Below, piece by piece: positions 35,528 to 44,209 of a stretch of 64,000 nt of DNA. A model generated the notes under the pieces. It ran no database searches. It was not told where the DNA came from and saw only the letters and a program-made list of their open reading frames with translations. The DNA comes from Dyella sedimenti (lineage in GTDB: Bacteria > Pseudomonadota > Gammaproteobacteria > Xanthomonadales > Rhodanobacteraceae): positions 558,001-622,000 of the forward strand of contig NZ_JAKWJO010000001.1 of assembly GCF_022760995.1 (NCBI RefSeq), in the 5' to 3' direction. Both the position numbers and the translations under genes were made by a program. Position 1 is the first letter of the stretch, and each line of letters begins with the position of its first letter.

Positions 35528-35546
35528 AGTGAAAGCGGAGCGCGCC

Positions 35547-35816
35547 ATGACGCCTGAATCGGTCATCGAGTTCGGCCAGCATGCGCTCTACGTGGCCATG
35601 ATGGTCGCCGCGCCCCTGCTGCTCACCGCGCTGCTGGTGGGCCTGGTCATCGGCGTGGTGCAGGCGGCCACCCAGATCAACGAAATGACCCTGAGCTTCA
35701 TTCCCAAGGTCATCGCGATGGCGGTGGTGGCGCTGATCGCCGGGCCGTGGATGCTGCGCACCCTGGTGCAGTTCACCCGCCAGCTGATCGAGAGCCTGCC
35801 GGGAGCGGTCAAGTGA
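35547..35816 (+). CDS. fliQ: flagellar export gate protein FliQ
   Basis: 89 residues from MTPESVIEFGQHALYVAMM (ATG 35547 with GGAG seven bases upstream; a GTG at 35529 inside the repeat is less likely). Two membrane hairpin helices: VAAPLLLTALLVGLVIGVVQAATQINEMTLSFIPK and IAMAVVALIAGPWML. Length and sequence are standard. The stop overlaps the GTG of fliR. Confidence 0.97.
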   Translation: MTPESVIEFGQHALYVAMMVAAPLLLTALLVGLVIGVVQAATQINEMTLSFIPKVIAMAVVALIAGPWMLRTLVQFTRQLIESLPGAVK

Positions 35817-36583
35817 TCGACCTCGACGCCGCCCAGATCCAGCGCCTGCTCGGTTCGCTGCTGTGGGCGATGGGCCGCGCGGGCGGGCTGTGCCTGATCG
35901 CGCCGGTGTTCGGCGACGCCGTGGCGCCGCAGCGCGTCCGCCTGGGCGTGATGATGGTGCTGGCCTTCGTGCTGGCGCCGCTGGCGCCCACGTCCATCGA
36001 CCTGACGAGTGCCGAAGGCGTGTCCACCATGGTGAGCCAGGTGCTGATCGGCGCCGCCATCGGTTTCGTGCTGAAGTTGGCGTTCGAGGCGGTATCGCTG
36101 GGCGGCCAGTTGGTGGGGCAGAGCATGAGCCTGGGCTTCGCCGAGACGGTGGACCCGAGCGGCGGCGGCAGCTCGACGGTGCTCAGCCAGTTCTATCTGC
36201 TGACGGTGACCCTGCTGTTCCTTGCGATGGATGGCCATCTGCGCCTGATCGCCCTGCTGGCGGACAGCTTCCACAGCCTGCCGCCGGGCCAGTCGGCCAT
36301 CGATGGCAACGGGCTGCATGCGGTGGTGGCGTTCGCCACGCATTTGTTCGGCGGCGCGGTGCGGGTGGCGCTGCCGGCGATGACCTCGCTGCTGATGGTC
36401 AACATCGGCTTCGCCGCGATCAGCCGCGCGGCGCCGGCGATGAACCTGTTCGCGGTGGGCTTTCCCATCACGCTGACCCTGGGCCTGGTGGCGCTGTGGC
36501 TGTCGATGCGCAGCGTGCCGGGGGCGTTCGAATCGCTCGAGAACAGCGCTTGGTCGCTGATGCGCGAGCTGGCGGGCGGATAG
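35813..36583 (+). CDS. fliR: flagellar export gate protein FliR
   Basis: 256 residues from a GTG overlapping the fliQ stop. Multi-pass membrane protein with recognisable FliR pieces: LLWAMGRAGGLCLIAPVFGDAVAPQRVRLGV, LIGAAIGFVLKLAFEAVSLGGQLVGQSMSLGFAETVDPSGGG and ALPAMTSLLMVNIGFAAISRAAPAMNLFAVGFPITL. Joins FliP and FliQ in the export channel. An ATG at 35747 lies within fliQ in another frame context and is not used. Confidence 0.96.
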   Translation: MIDLDAAQIQRLLGSLLWAMGRAGGLCLIAPVFGDAVAPQRVRLGVMMVLAFVLAPLAPTSIDLTSAEGVSTMVSQVLIGAAIGFVLKLAFEAVSLGGQLVGQSMSLGFAETVDPSGGGSSTVLSQFYLLTVTLLFLAMDGHLRLIALLADSFHSLPPGQSAIDGNGLHAVVAFATHLFGGAVRVALPAMTSLLMVNIGFAAISRAAPAMNLFAVGFPITLTLGLVALWLSMRSVPGAFESLENSAWSLMRELAGG

Positions 36584-36593
36584 GGGAGGCGCC

Positions 36594-37730
36594 ATGGCCG
36601 AGCAGGACAACGAAGACCGCACCGAACAACCTTCGGAAAAACGCCTGCGCGAAGCGCGGGAGAAAGGCGACGTCCCGCGCTCGCGCGACCTGTCCGGCGC
36701 GGTGGTGGTGCTGGCCGGCGTGGCCACGCTGATCAGTGGCGGCCACGGCGCCATGGCGCATGTGCGCCGCATCTATGGGTTGGGCCTGGACTATGGCCGC
36801 GACGCCTTGTTCAGCGACGAGCTGCCGGTCCGCGTGCTGAGCCTGGCCATGCGCGAGGCCTTGCTGCTGTTGACTCCGGTGGCGCTGGCCACGGTGCTGG
36901 CCGCGCTGGCCGCGCCGGTGCTGCTGGGCGGCCTCAACTTCAGCGCCGAGGCCTTGCAACCGAAATTCGAGCGGCTCGACCCGGTGGAAGGGCTGGGCCG
37001 CATCTTCGCCATGCGCGGCTTGGTGGAGCTGGGCAAGTCGCTGCTCAAGCTGGTGCTGATCGGCGCGGTGCTGGTGCTGGTGATGAAGAACTGGCAGACC
37101 GAGCTGATGGGCACCGGCCGCGGCGACGTCGCCAGCGGCACGGTGCGGGCAATGACCCTGCTCGGGCGCGGCGCGCTGCTGTTCGGCACCGTGCTGGCGC
37201 TGATCGGCGGCGCCGATGCGCTGTACCAGAAGTACGACCACACCAAGCGCCTGCGCATGACGCGCCAGGAACTGAAGGACGAGGCCAAGGAAAGCGACGG
37301 CAATCCGGAACTGAAGGGCCGCATCCGCCAGCTGCAGTTCCAGATGGCGCGCAAGCGCATGATGCAGGAGCTGCCCAAGGCCGACGTGGTGGTGACCAAC
37401 CCCAGCCACTTCGCGGTGGCCCTGCGCTACGACGAGGGCCGCATGGGCGCGCCGCGTGTGATCGCCAAGGGCGTGGACGAGCTGGCGCTGCAGATCCGCC
37501 TGGTCGCCGGCAGCCATCGCATTCCCACGGTGGAGGCGCCGCCGCTGGCACGCGCCTTGTATGCCACCACCCAGCTCGACCGCGAGATTCCCGCGTCGCT
37601 CTACGTCGCCGTGGCGCAGGTGCTGGCCTACGTATTCCAGCTCAAGCAGGCCACCGCGCGCGGCGAGGAACCGCCGAAGGCGCCGCAGCCCGAGATCGAT
37701 CCGGACCTGATGGGTCCCTACCAGTTCTGA
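36594..37730 (+). CDS. flhB: export gate substrate-specificity switch FlhB
   Basis: 378 residues. It starts with the polar EQDNEDRTEQPSEKRLREAREKGDVPRS typical of FlhB, has four membrane segments and the cytoplasmic C-terminal domain. The self-cleavage site is NPSH at residues 269-272 instead of the usual NPTH; the Asn-Pro bond and the His remain, so cleavage is still expected. Cleavage allows FliK-triggered switching from rod/hook to filament export. RBS: the GGGGAGGCGCC just before ATG. Confidence 0.97.
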   Translation: MAEQDNEDRTEQPSEKRLREAREKGDVPRSRDLSGAVVVLAGVATLISGGHGAMAHVRRIYGLGLDYGRDALFSDELPVRVLSLAMREALLLLTPVALATVLAALAAPVLLGGLNFSAEALQPKFERLDPVEGLGRIFAMRGLVELGKSLLKLVLIGAVLVLVMKNWQTELMGTGRGDVASGTVRAMTLLGRGALLFGTVLALIGGADALYQKYDHTKRLRMTRQELKDEAKESDGNPELKGRIRQLQFQMARKRMMQELPKADVVVTNPSHFAVALRYDEGRMGAPRVIAKGVDELALQIRLVAGSHRIPTVEAPPLARALYATTQLDREIPASLYVAVAQVLAYVFQLKQATARGEEPPKAPQPEIDPDLMGPYQF

Positions 37731-37736
37731 CGGAAC

Positions 37737-39833
37737 ATGCGCATGGCCTCCGCTTCCGCCCTCGATAGCCTCAAATCATTGGGACGCCGCGGTGTCGGCG
37801 CGCCCGTGATCATGCTCGCCATGCTGGCGATGATGATGCTGCCGCTGCCGCCCTTCGTGCTGGACATGCTGTTCAGCTTCAACATCGCGCTGTCGCTGGT
37901 GATCCTGCTGGCGGTGATCTACGTGATGCGGCCGCTGGAATTCGCCGCGTTCCCCACCGTGGTGCTGATGGCGACCCTGCTGCGCCTGGCGTTGAACATC
38001 GCCTCCACCCGCGTGGTGCTGCTGCACGGCCACGACGGCCCCGGCGCGGCGGGCAAGGTGATCGAGGCGTTCGGCGAGTTCGTCATCGGCGGCAATTTCG
38101 CGGTGGGCCTGGTGGTGTTCGCCATCCTCACCATCATCAACTTCGTGGTGGTGACCAAGGGCGCCACCCGCGTGTCCGAGGTGACCGCGCGCTTCACCCT
38201 GGACGCGATGCCCGGCAAGCAGATGGCCATCGACGCCGACCTCAACGCCGGCCTGCTCAACCAGGAGCAAGCGCGCGAGCGGCGCCAGGAAGTGCGCGAG
38301 GAAGCGGACTTCTACGGCTCGATGGACGGCGCCTCCAAGTTCGTGCGCGGCGACGCCACCGCCGGCATCCTGATCCTCATCATCAACATCGTCGGCGGTT
38401 TCTTCGTCGGCGTGATGCAGCACGGCCTGTCCGCCAGCGACGCGGCCAAGACCTATACGCTGCTGACCATCGGCGACGGCCTGGTGGCGCAGGTGCCCTC
38501 GCTGATGCTGTCCATCGCCACCGCGGTGATCGTCACCCGCGTGTCCAAGGCGCAGGACATGGGCAAGCAGGTGCTGGGCCAGGTGTTCGGCCAGCCGCGG
38601 GCGCTGGCGGTGGCCGGCGTGGTGCTGGGCGTGATGGGGTTGATCCCGGGCATGCCCAACATCGCCTTCCTGTTGCTGGGCGGCGCCTGCGGCGGCTCAG
38701 CCTGGCTGATGATAAAGCGCGAGCGCGAGGCCAAGGAGCGCGTGGCCAGGATCGCCACCGAGACGCCGCCGCCCGCCACGCCGCCGGAGCGCGTCGAACT
38801 GGGCTGGGAGGACGTGGCCGGCGTCGATCCGCTGGGCCTGGAGGTGGGCTATCGCCTGATCCCGCTGGTGGACCAGCACCAGGGCGGCGAACTGATGGGC
38901 CGCATCAAGTCGGTGCGCCGCAAGCTGTCGCAGGAGCTGGGCTTCCTGGTGCCGCCGGTGCACATTCGCGACAACCTGGATCTGGGCCCCAACACCTACC
39001 GCATCACCCTGATGGGCGTGCCGATGGGCGAGGCCGAGGTACACAACGACCGCATGCTGGCGATCAACCCCGGCCGCGTGCAGGAGGGCCTGCAAGGCAT
39101 CCCCACGCGTGACCCGGCGTTCGGCCTGGAGGCGATGTGGATCGAGCCGGGTCACCGCGAGCTGGCGCAGAGCCTGGGCTATACGGTGGTGGACCCGGCC
39201 ACGGTGATCGCCACCCATCTCTCGCACATCCTGCAGGGCCACGCGCACGAGCTGCTCGGCCACCAGGATGTGCAGCAACTGCTGGACCGCCTGGCGCAGA
39301 CCGCGCCCAAGCTGGTGGAGGACCTGGTGCCCAAGCGGCTCTCGCTGGGCGTGGTGGTGAAGGTCATGCAGAACCTGCTGGCCGAGCGGGTGCCGATCCG
39401 CAACATGCGCTCGATCGTCGAATCCTTGGCGGAACACGCGGGGCAGAGTCAGGATCCCGGCACGCTCACCGCCGCCGTGCGCGTCGCGCTCGGCCGCCAG
39501 ATCGTGCAGGAGATCGCCGGCCTGGGTACCGAGATCCCGGTCATCACGCTGGCGCCGGAGCTGGAGCAGATCCTGCTGGGATCGCTCGCCAACGGCGGCG
39601 TGGCGGGCGCCGCGGTGGAACCGGGCCTCGCCGACCGCCTGCAGCAGGGCGTGGCCGAGGCCGCGCGCAAGCAGGAAATGAGCGGCGAACCGGCCGTGCT
39701 GCTGGTCGCGCCGCAGCTTCGCCCCTGGCTCGCGCGCTTCACCCGCCATGTGGCACAGAACCTGCACGTACTGGCCTACAACGAGGTGCCGGACAACCGC
39801 CGGGTGCGGTTGGTGCAGGCTTTGGGCCGCTGA
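37737..39833 (+). CDS. flhA: export gate protein FlhA
   Basis: 698 residues, near the family norm. Eight membrane segments in the first half, with the FHIPEP-type motifs PFVLDMLFSFNIALSLVILLAVIYVMRPLEFAAFPTVVLMATLLRLALNIASTR and EVTARFTLDAMPGKQMAIDADLNAG. The C-terminal cytoplasmic half forms the nonameric ring that binds chaperone-substrate complexes. A second ATG two codons later is also possible. Ends before a repeat-like inverted stretch upstream of flhF. Confidence 0.98.
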   Translation: MRMASASALDSLKSLGRRGVGAPVIMLAMLAMMMLPLPPFVLDMLFSFNIALSLVILLAVIYVMRPLEFAAFPTVVLMATLLRLALNIASTRVVLLHGHDGPGAAGKVIEAFGEFVIGGNFAVGLVVFAILTIINFVVVTKGATRVSEVTARFTLDAMPGKQMAIDADLNAGLLNQEQARERRQEVREEADFYGSMDGASKFVRGDATAGILILIINIVGGFFVGVMQHGLSASDAAKTYTLLTIGDGLVAQVPSLMLSIATAVIVTRVSKAQDMGKQVLGQVFGQPRALAVAGVVLGVMGLIPGMPNIAFLLLGGACGGSAWLMIKREREAKERVARIATETPPPATPPERVELGWEDVAGVDPLGLEVGYRLIPLVDQHQGGELMGRIKSVRRKLSQELGFLVPPVHIRDNLDLGPNTYRITLMGVPMGEAEVHNDRMLAINPGRVQEGLQGIPTRDPAFGLEAMWIEPGHRELAQSLGYTVVDPATVIATHLSHILQGHAHELLGHQDVQQLLDRLAQTAPKLVEDLVPKRLSLGVVVKVMQNLLAERVPIRNMRSIVESLAEHAGQSQDPGTLTAAVRVALGRQIVQEIAGLGTEIPVITLAPELEQILLGSLANGGVAGAAVEPGLADRLQQGVAEAARKQEMSGEPAVLLVAPQLRPWLARFTRHVAQNLHVLAYNEVPDNRRVRLVQALGR

Positions 39834-39842
39834 TGCGGCCCT

Positions 39843-39942
39843 GGGAATCGGGAATAGTGAATCGTGAATAGGAAAAGCAGGCGGCAGCAGGGTTTCGACG
39901 GTACGAGCTGCACCGATTCCCCATTCACCATTTTCCATTCCC
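39843..39942. repeat. imperfect inverted repeat between flhA and flhF
   Basis: The left arm begins GGGAATCGGGAATAGTGAAT, and the right arm read in reverse begins GGGAATGGAAAATGGTGAAT; about 22 of 30 positions pair. The same GGGAATCGGG core is at the end of fliA (43045). No promoter is recognised in this 125-bp gap. Confidence 0.6.
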
Positions 39943-39958
39943 GCGAGCGGAGCGAGCA

Positions 39959-41368
39959 ATGAAGATCAAGCGTTTCGTGGCCACCGACATGCGGCAGGCC
40001 ATGCGCGAGGTGCGAGAGGAACAGGGGCCGGATGCGGTGATCCTGTCCACGCGTCGCCTGGACGATGGCATCGAGATCATCGCCGCGGTGGATTTCGACG
40101 AGGCGCTGGTGCGCGAGGCGGCACGCCACGGCGCACCGTTGCCGGTGGAGTCGCGCGGCGCGCCGGCCGAGGCCCCGTTGCCCCGCCGCCCCGACGCCAT
40201 GCCGCCGCCGCTGCCGCCGGTTTCCCGGCGCGACGACGAAGGCGTCAGCGTGACCTGGTCGCGCCGCGCGCCGTTGTCCGCGCATCCCGCCGACGCCCGG
40301 GAGCAACCCGTGGCCCGCGCCACGCCCGCGCCCAGGCCCGCCCCGGCACCCGCGCCGGTCCAGGCTGCCGCGCCGGCGCCGGTCGAGACGCCGCCGGTGG
40401 TGGACCCTTCCGCGCCGATCCATCCGCTGGTCGAACGCGCCATGCAGGACACCGCCCGCGTGCGCGCCGAACTGGGCAGCCTGCGCGATCTGCTGGAAAC
40501 CCAGCTGTCCAGCCTGATCTGGAACGACATGGAACGGCGCCATCCGATGCGCGCCCGCGTGCTGCGCGAGATGACCCGGCTGGGCATCGAGCCGGACGTG
40601 GCCCGCCAACTGGCTGACGAGCTGCCGGCGCAGATCAATGCCGAGCAGGCGCGCTACCTGCCGCTGGGCATGTTGAGCCGCAGCCTGTCGATCAGCCGCC
40701 GCGACCTTGCCGAGCAGCGTGGCGTGACCGCGCTGGTCGGCCCCACCGGCGTGGGCAAGACCACCACCCTCGCCAAGCTCGCCGCGCGCGCCGTGATGCG
40801 CCACGGCGCCTCGCAGGTGGCCCTGGTCAGCACCGACCACTACCGCATCGGCGCGGCCGCCCAACTGGAACACTACGGCCGCCTGCTCGGCGTGCGCGTG
40901 TATCCCGCCTACGACGCCGACAGCCTGCGCCAGGTGCTGGCCTTGCTGCGCGGCTGCCATACCGTGCTGGTCGATACCGCGGGCCTGGCCGGCGGCGACC
41001 CGCGCCTGGCCGAACAACTGGAGGTGCTGGGCAACGGCGGCGAGCTGCGCGCCTGCCTGGCGCTGGCGGCCAATGCCCACGCGTCCTCGCTGGACGAAGC
41101 GGTGCGTGCCTACCTGCCGGTGCGGCCGCACGCCTGCATTCTCACCAAGCTCGACGAGGCGCCCAGCCTCGGCGGCGCCCTGTCGGTGCTGATACGGCAC
41201 CGGCTGGCACTGGATTACGTCACCGACGGCCAGCGCGTGCCCGAGGACATCGCCACAGCCGATGCGCGCGTGCTGGTGTGCCGGGCCGCGCAGGTGCTCA
41301 AGGGCAACCTGCCGGCGGACGACGTGTTGATGGCGGAACGTTTTGGACTGGCGGTGGCAAGCGTATGA
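39959..41368 (+). CDS. flhF: SRP-type GTPase FlhF, polar flagellar placement
   Basis: 469 residues. The N-terminal B domain starts [34 protein letters not shown]; a Pro/Ala-rich linker spans about 55-150; then the NG domain with the P-loop GPTGVGKTT at 261-269, [37 protein letters not shown] and [14 protein letters not shown]. FlhF sets polar location and works with FlhG. The A-plus-P linker is longer than in many homologues. Ends in an ATGA overlap with flhG. Confidence 0.96.
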   Translation: MKIKRFVATDMRQAMREVREEQGPDAVILSTRRLDDGIEIIAAVDFDEALVREAARHGAPLPVESRGAPAEAPLPRRPDAMPPPLPPVSRRDDEGVSVTWSRRAPLSAHPADAREQPVARATPAPRPAPAPAPVQAAAPAPVETPPVVDPSAPIHPLVERAMQDTARVRAELGSLRDLLETQLSSLIWNDMERRHPMRARVLREMTRLGIEPDVARQLADELPAQINAEQARYLPLGMLSRSLSISRRDLAEQRGVTALVGPTGVGKTTTLAKLAARAVMRHGASQVALVSTDHYRIGAAAQLEHYGRLLGVRVYPAYDADSLRQVLALLRGCHTVLVDTAGLAGGDPRLAEQLEVLGNGGELRACLALAANAHASSLDEAVRAYLPVRPHACILTKLDEAPSLGGALSVLIRHRLALDYVTDGQRVPEDIATADARVLVCRAAQVLKGNLPADDVLMAERFGLAVASV

Positions 41369-42312
41369 ACGGAGCTTTTGCGATGCATCAGGCGACGGGT
41401 TTGGAAAGCATGTTGCGCGCGCTGGCCGAACGCCATGGCCGCCCGCCCGCGTCCGCTCCCGCGCCCGCCCCGGCCCAGGGGCTGGCCAACCCGCCGCGCC
41501 GGCGCTGCCGCACCATCGCGGTGGCCGGCGGCAAGGGAGGCGTGGGCAAGACCACCGTATCGGTGAACCTGGGCATGTCGCTGGCCATGGCCGGCCGCGA
41601 GGTGATCCTGCTCGACGCCGACATGGGCCTGGCCAACATCGACGTGCTGCTGGGCCTGACCCCCACGCGCCACATCGGCCACCTGCTGGACGGCAGCTGC
41701 GGCATCGAGGACCTGCTGCTGCCCGCGCCGCACGGCCTGAAGATCGTGCCCGCCGGCTCCGGCACCCGCCGCCTCGCGCAGCTGGGCAACGGCGAGCAGG
41801 CCGCGGTGATCCGTGCCTTCGACGACCTGGTGGCGCCGCCCGACTACCTGCTGGTGGATACCGCCGCCGGCCTGTCGGACAACGTGGCGATGTTCGCCGC
41901 CGCCGCCGACGACGTGCTGCTGGTGGTCTGCGACGAGCCGGCCTCGCTCACCGACGCCTACGCGCTGCTCAAGGTGCTCAGCCGCGATTTCGGCGTGCGC
42001 CGCTTCCGCATGGTGGCCAACATGGTGCGCACCCTGGGCGAGGGGCGCCAGTTGCACCAGAAGCTGGCCCGCGTGTGCGACCGCTTCCTGGACGTGGCGC
42101 TGGAGTTCATGGGCCACGTGCCCAGCGACGAGCGGCTGCGGCAGGCCATCCGCCGCCAGAGCGCGGTGGTGGACCTGTGGCCGTCCAGCCGCTCGGGCCA
42201 GGCATTCAAGCAATTGGCGGGTGCGGTCGATACATGGGGTGAACCCGAGCGACTGGGCCTGGACCGTATCGCCTTCTTCAGCAGGCAGGCCGCAGCAGCG
42301 ACTGGGTGGTGA
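41365..42312 (+). CDS. flhG: MinD-like ATPase FlhG (FleN), flagellar number control
   Basis: 315 residues from ATG 41365 (an ATG at 41383 is also possible). Deviant Walker A GGKGGVGKTT starts at residue 55; MinD-type switch motifs are LLDADMGLANIDVLLGL and YLLVDTAAGLSDN. The N-terminus (ESMLRALAERHG) resembles the FlhF-activating DQAxxLR-type helix region. FlhG limits flagellar number and in Pseudomonas (FleN) restrains FleQ. Follows flhF with a four-base overlap and precedes fliA by one base. Confidence 0.95.
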   Translation: MNGAFAMHQATGLESMLRALAERHGRPPASAPAPAPAQGLANPPRRRCRTIAVAGGKGGVGKTTVSVNLGMSLAMAGREVILLDADMGLANIDVLLGLTPTRHIGHLLDGSCGIEDLLLPAPHGLKIVPAGSGTRRLAQLGNGEQAAVIRAFDDLVAPPDYLLVDTAAGLSDNVAMFAAAADDVLLVVCDEPASLTDAYALLKVLSRDFGVRRFRMVANMVRTLGEGRQLHQKLARVCDRFLDVALEFMGHVPSDERLRQAIRRQSAVVDLWPSSRSGQAFKQLAGAVDTWGEPERLGLDRIAFFSRQAAAATGW

Positions 42313-42313
42313 G

Positions 42314-43093
42314 ATGAGCGTGGCTTCCGAATATCTGCAACTGCAACGGCAGAGTGCCGACGAACTGGTACGCCAGCATGCGCCGCTGGTGCGCCGCATC
42401 GCCTATCACCTGATGGGCCGCCTGCCGCCGAGCGTGGACGTGAGCGACCTGATCCAGGCCGGCATGGTGGGTTTGCTGGAAGCGGCGCGCAATTTCGCCA
42501 CCGGTCGCAATGCGAGCTTCGAGACCTTCGCGGGCATCCGCATCCGCGGCGCCATGCTCGACGAGCTGCGGCGTACCGACTGGACCCCCCGCTCGGTGCA
42601 CCGCAAGGTGCGCGAGATGGCCGAGGTGGTGCGGCAGATCGAGATCGAGACGGGCGCCGACGCCGACGATGCCGAGGTGATGCGCCGGCTGGGCATGGGC
42701 GCGGAGGAGTACCACCAGGTACTGGCCGACGCGGCGAGCGCGCGCCTGCTCAGTCTGTCCGCGCCGGACGACGCGGAAGGCGGCACGGCGTTCGACGTGG
42801 CCGATGCCGACGGCCTGGGGCCGCAGGACAGCGTCGAGCAGGCGGGCCTGCGCGAGTCGCTGGTCGAGGCGATCGCCAGCCTGCCCGAGCGCGAGCAGCT
42901 GGTGATGTCGCTGTACTACGAGGAGGAGTTGAACCTCAAGGAAATCGGCGCGGTGCTCGGGGTGACCGAGTCGCGCGTCTGCCAGATCCACGGTCAGGCC
43001 ATCGTGCGCTTGCGTGCGCGCATGGACGGCTGGACCGAGGGTCAGGGAATCGGGCACAGGGAGAGGGGAGCTGGAAGGAGCAAAGCCCGCTGA
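42314..43093 (+). CDS. fliA: flagellar sigma factor FliA (sigma28)
   Basis: 259 residues from MSVASEYLQLQRQSADELV. Regions 2 (LVRRIAYHLMGRLPPSVDVSDLIQAGMVGLLEAARNF, FETFAGIRIRGAMLDELRRTDW), 3 and 4 (SLPEREQLVMSLYYEEELNLKEIGAVLGVTESRVCQIHGQAI) are intact. It transcribes the class III genes, whose promoters are visible in this window, and is held by FlgM. The last ~17 codons (GQGIGHRERGAGRSKAR) are read from repeat DNA and look like a non-conserved added tail. Confidence 0.97.
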   Translation: MSVASEYLQLQRQSADELVRQHAPLVRRIAYHLMGRLPPSVDVSDLIQAGMVGLLEAARNFATGRNASFETFAGIRIRGAMLDELRRTDWTPRSVHRKVREMAEVVRQIEIETGADADDAEVMRRLGMGAEEYHQVLADAASARLLSLSAPDDAEGGTAFDVADADGLGPQDSVEQAGLRESLVEAIASLPEREQLVMSLYYEEELNLKEIGAVLGVTESRVCQIHGQAIVRLRARMDGWTEGQGIGHRERGAGRSKAR

Positions 43094-43115
43094 CCGCACG
43101 TCGTTGCCGATTCCC
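43045..43115. repeat. inverted repeat overlapping the fliA 3' end
   Basis: GGGAATCGGGCA at 43045-43056 is matched in reverse by TGCCGATTCCC at 43105-43115 (one base missing). The fliA stop at 43091-43093 lies inside the loop. Same core as the flhA-flhF repeat. Confidence 0.6.
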
Positions 43116-43159
43116 GATCCACACCACCCCCTTTTCCCTCGAAACACGTGGAGCCCCCT

Positions 43160-43567
43160 TTGGACAAGAACCTCAAGATCCTCGTGGTGGACGACTTTTC
43201 CACTATGCGGCGCATCGTCCGCAACCTGCTCGTGGAGCTGGGTTTCAGCAATGCGCTGATCCAGGAGGCCGACGATGGCGAAAGCGCGCTCACCATGCTG
43301 CGCGCGAACGCCTTCGACCTGGTCGTCACCGACTGGAACATGCCCAACATGACGGGCATCGAGCTGCTGCGCGCCATTCGCACCGATGCCTCGCTCAAGG
43401 CGATGCCGGTGCTGATGGTCACCGCCGAGAACAACCGTGACCAGATCATCGCCGCGGCCCAGGCCGGCGTGAACGGCTACATCGTCAAGCCGTTCACCGC
43501 CGCCACCCTGCAGGAAAAACTCACCAAGATCTTCGAGCGGCTTGCCGCCAGCGGAGCTACTGCATGA
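43160..43567 (+). CDS. cheY: chemotaxis response regulator CheY
   Basis: 135 residues from a TTG start, chosen because GTGGAG sits seven bases upstream and because the protein then begins [M][19 protein letters not shown] like other CheY; a GTG four codons earlier (43148) is the alternative. Receiver residues are complete: acidic pair in VVDD, phosphoacceptor Asp at about 58 in [10 protein letters not shown], Thr in LMVTAEN and Lys in IVKPFT. CheY-P binds FliM to switch rotation. Coupled to cheZ by ATGA. Confidence 0.95.
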   Translation: MDKNLKILVVDDFSTMRRIVRNLLVELGFSNALIQEADDGESALTMLRANAFDLVVTDWNMPNMTGIELLRAIRTDASLKAMPVLMVTAENNRDQIIAAAQAGVNGYIVKPFTAATLQEKLTKIFERLAASGATA

Positions 43568-44205
43568 ACGACCAAGGAACCCTGATGGCCGGCGAATCGC
43601 TGCCCCAAGAGCTGCACGACCTGCTCAACAGCACCGACGGCGCCGCCTTCGAACAGGCGCTGGACGCGCTGGTGCGCCAGCGCGAGCAGCGCCTGTTCCG
43701 CGCGCTGGGACTGCTGGCCCGCGAGTTGCACGACGCGGTGCGCCGCCTCGGCGGCGACCTCGCGCACGAGGGCGTGCCCGGCAGCGTGGCCGATGCGCGC
43801 CAGCACCTGCAGGACGTGCTGGAGATGAGTTCGCAGGCCGCCCACCGCACGCTCGACTTCGCCGATCGCATGCGCCCGCAGGCCGAGGCGCTGGCGGCGA
43901 ACGCCAGCGAGGTGATCGACGGCACGCCGGAGGGCGACGTGGCCAACGTGCTGGCCCGGCAGGCCCAGGCCTTCGCCAACGATTGCCGCGACGGCCTGGC
44001 CGATTTCGTGGTGGCGCAATCGTGGCAGGACCTGTCCGGCCAGCGCATCAAGAAGGTGGTCAACTTCATCGGCAGCGTGGAGAACTCGCTGCTGGAACTG
44101 GTGAGTCTCACCGGCGCGCTGGCCAACGGCGAGGCTGCCGCCACGCCGGTCCGGGTCACCAGCCAGGACGAGGCGGACCGCCTGCTCAGCGAATTCGGCT
44201 TCTGA
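43564..44205 (+). CDS. cheZ: CheY-P phosphatase CheZ
   Basis: 213 residues, long helical hairpin. The catalytic segment is [16 protein letters not shown] with the conserved Asp and Gln; the C-terminal CheY-binding tail [12 protein letters not shown] is intact. CheZ ends the signal by dephosphorylating CheY-P. The gene overlaps cheY by four bases and precedes cheA by four bases. Confidence 0.96.
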   Translation: MNDQGTLMAGESLPQELHDLLNSTDGAAFEQALDALVRQREQRLFRALGLLARELHDAVRRLGGDLAHEGVPGSVADARQHLQDVLEMSSQAAHRTLDFADRMRPQAEALAANASEVIDGTPEGDVANVLARQAQAFANDCRDGLADFVVAQSWQDLSGQRIKKVVNFIGSVENSLLELVSLTGALANGEAAATPVRVTSQDEADRLLSEFGF

Positions 44206-44209
44206 CGGT

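Noticed and set aside
34587..39833. Possibility that FliP/Q/R, FlhB, FlhA belong to a virulence type III secretion system.
   Set aside because: They are embedded in a complete flagellar set with fliMNO upstream and flhF/flhG downstream; no secretin, needle or effector genes are present.
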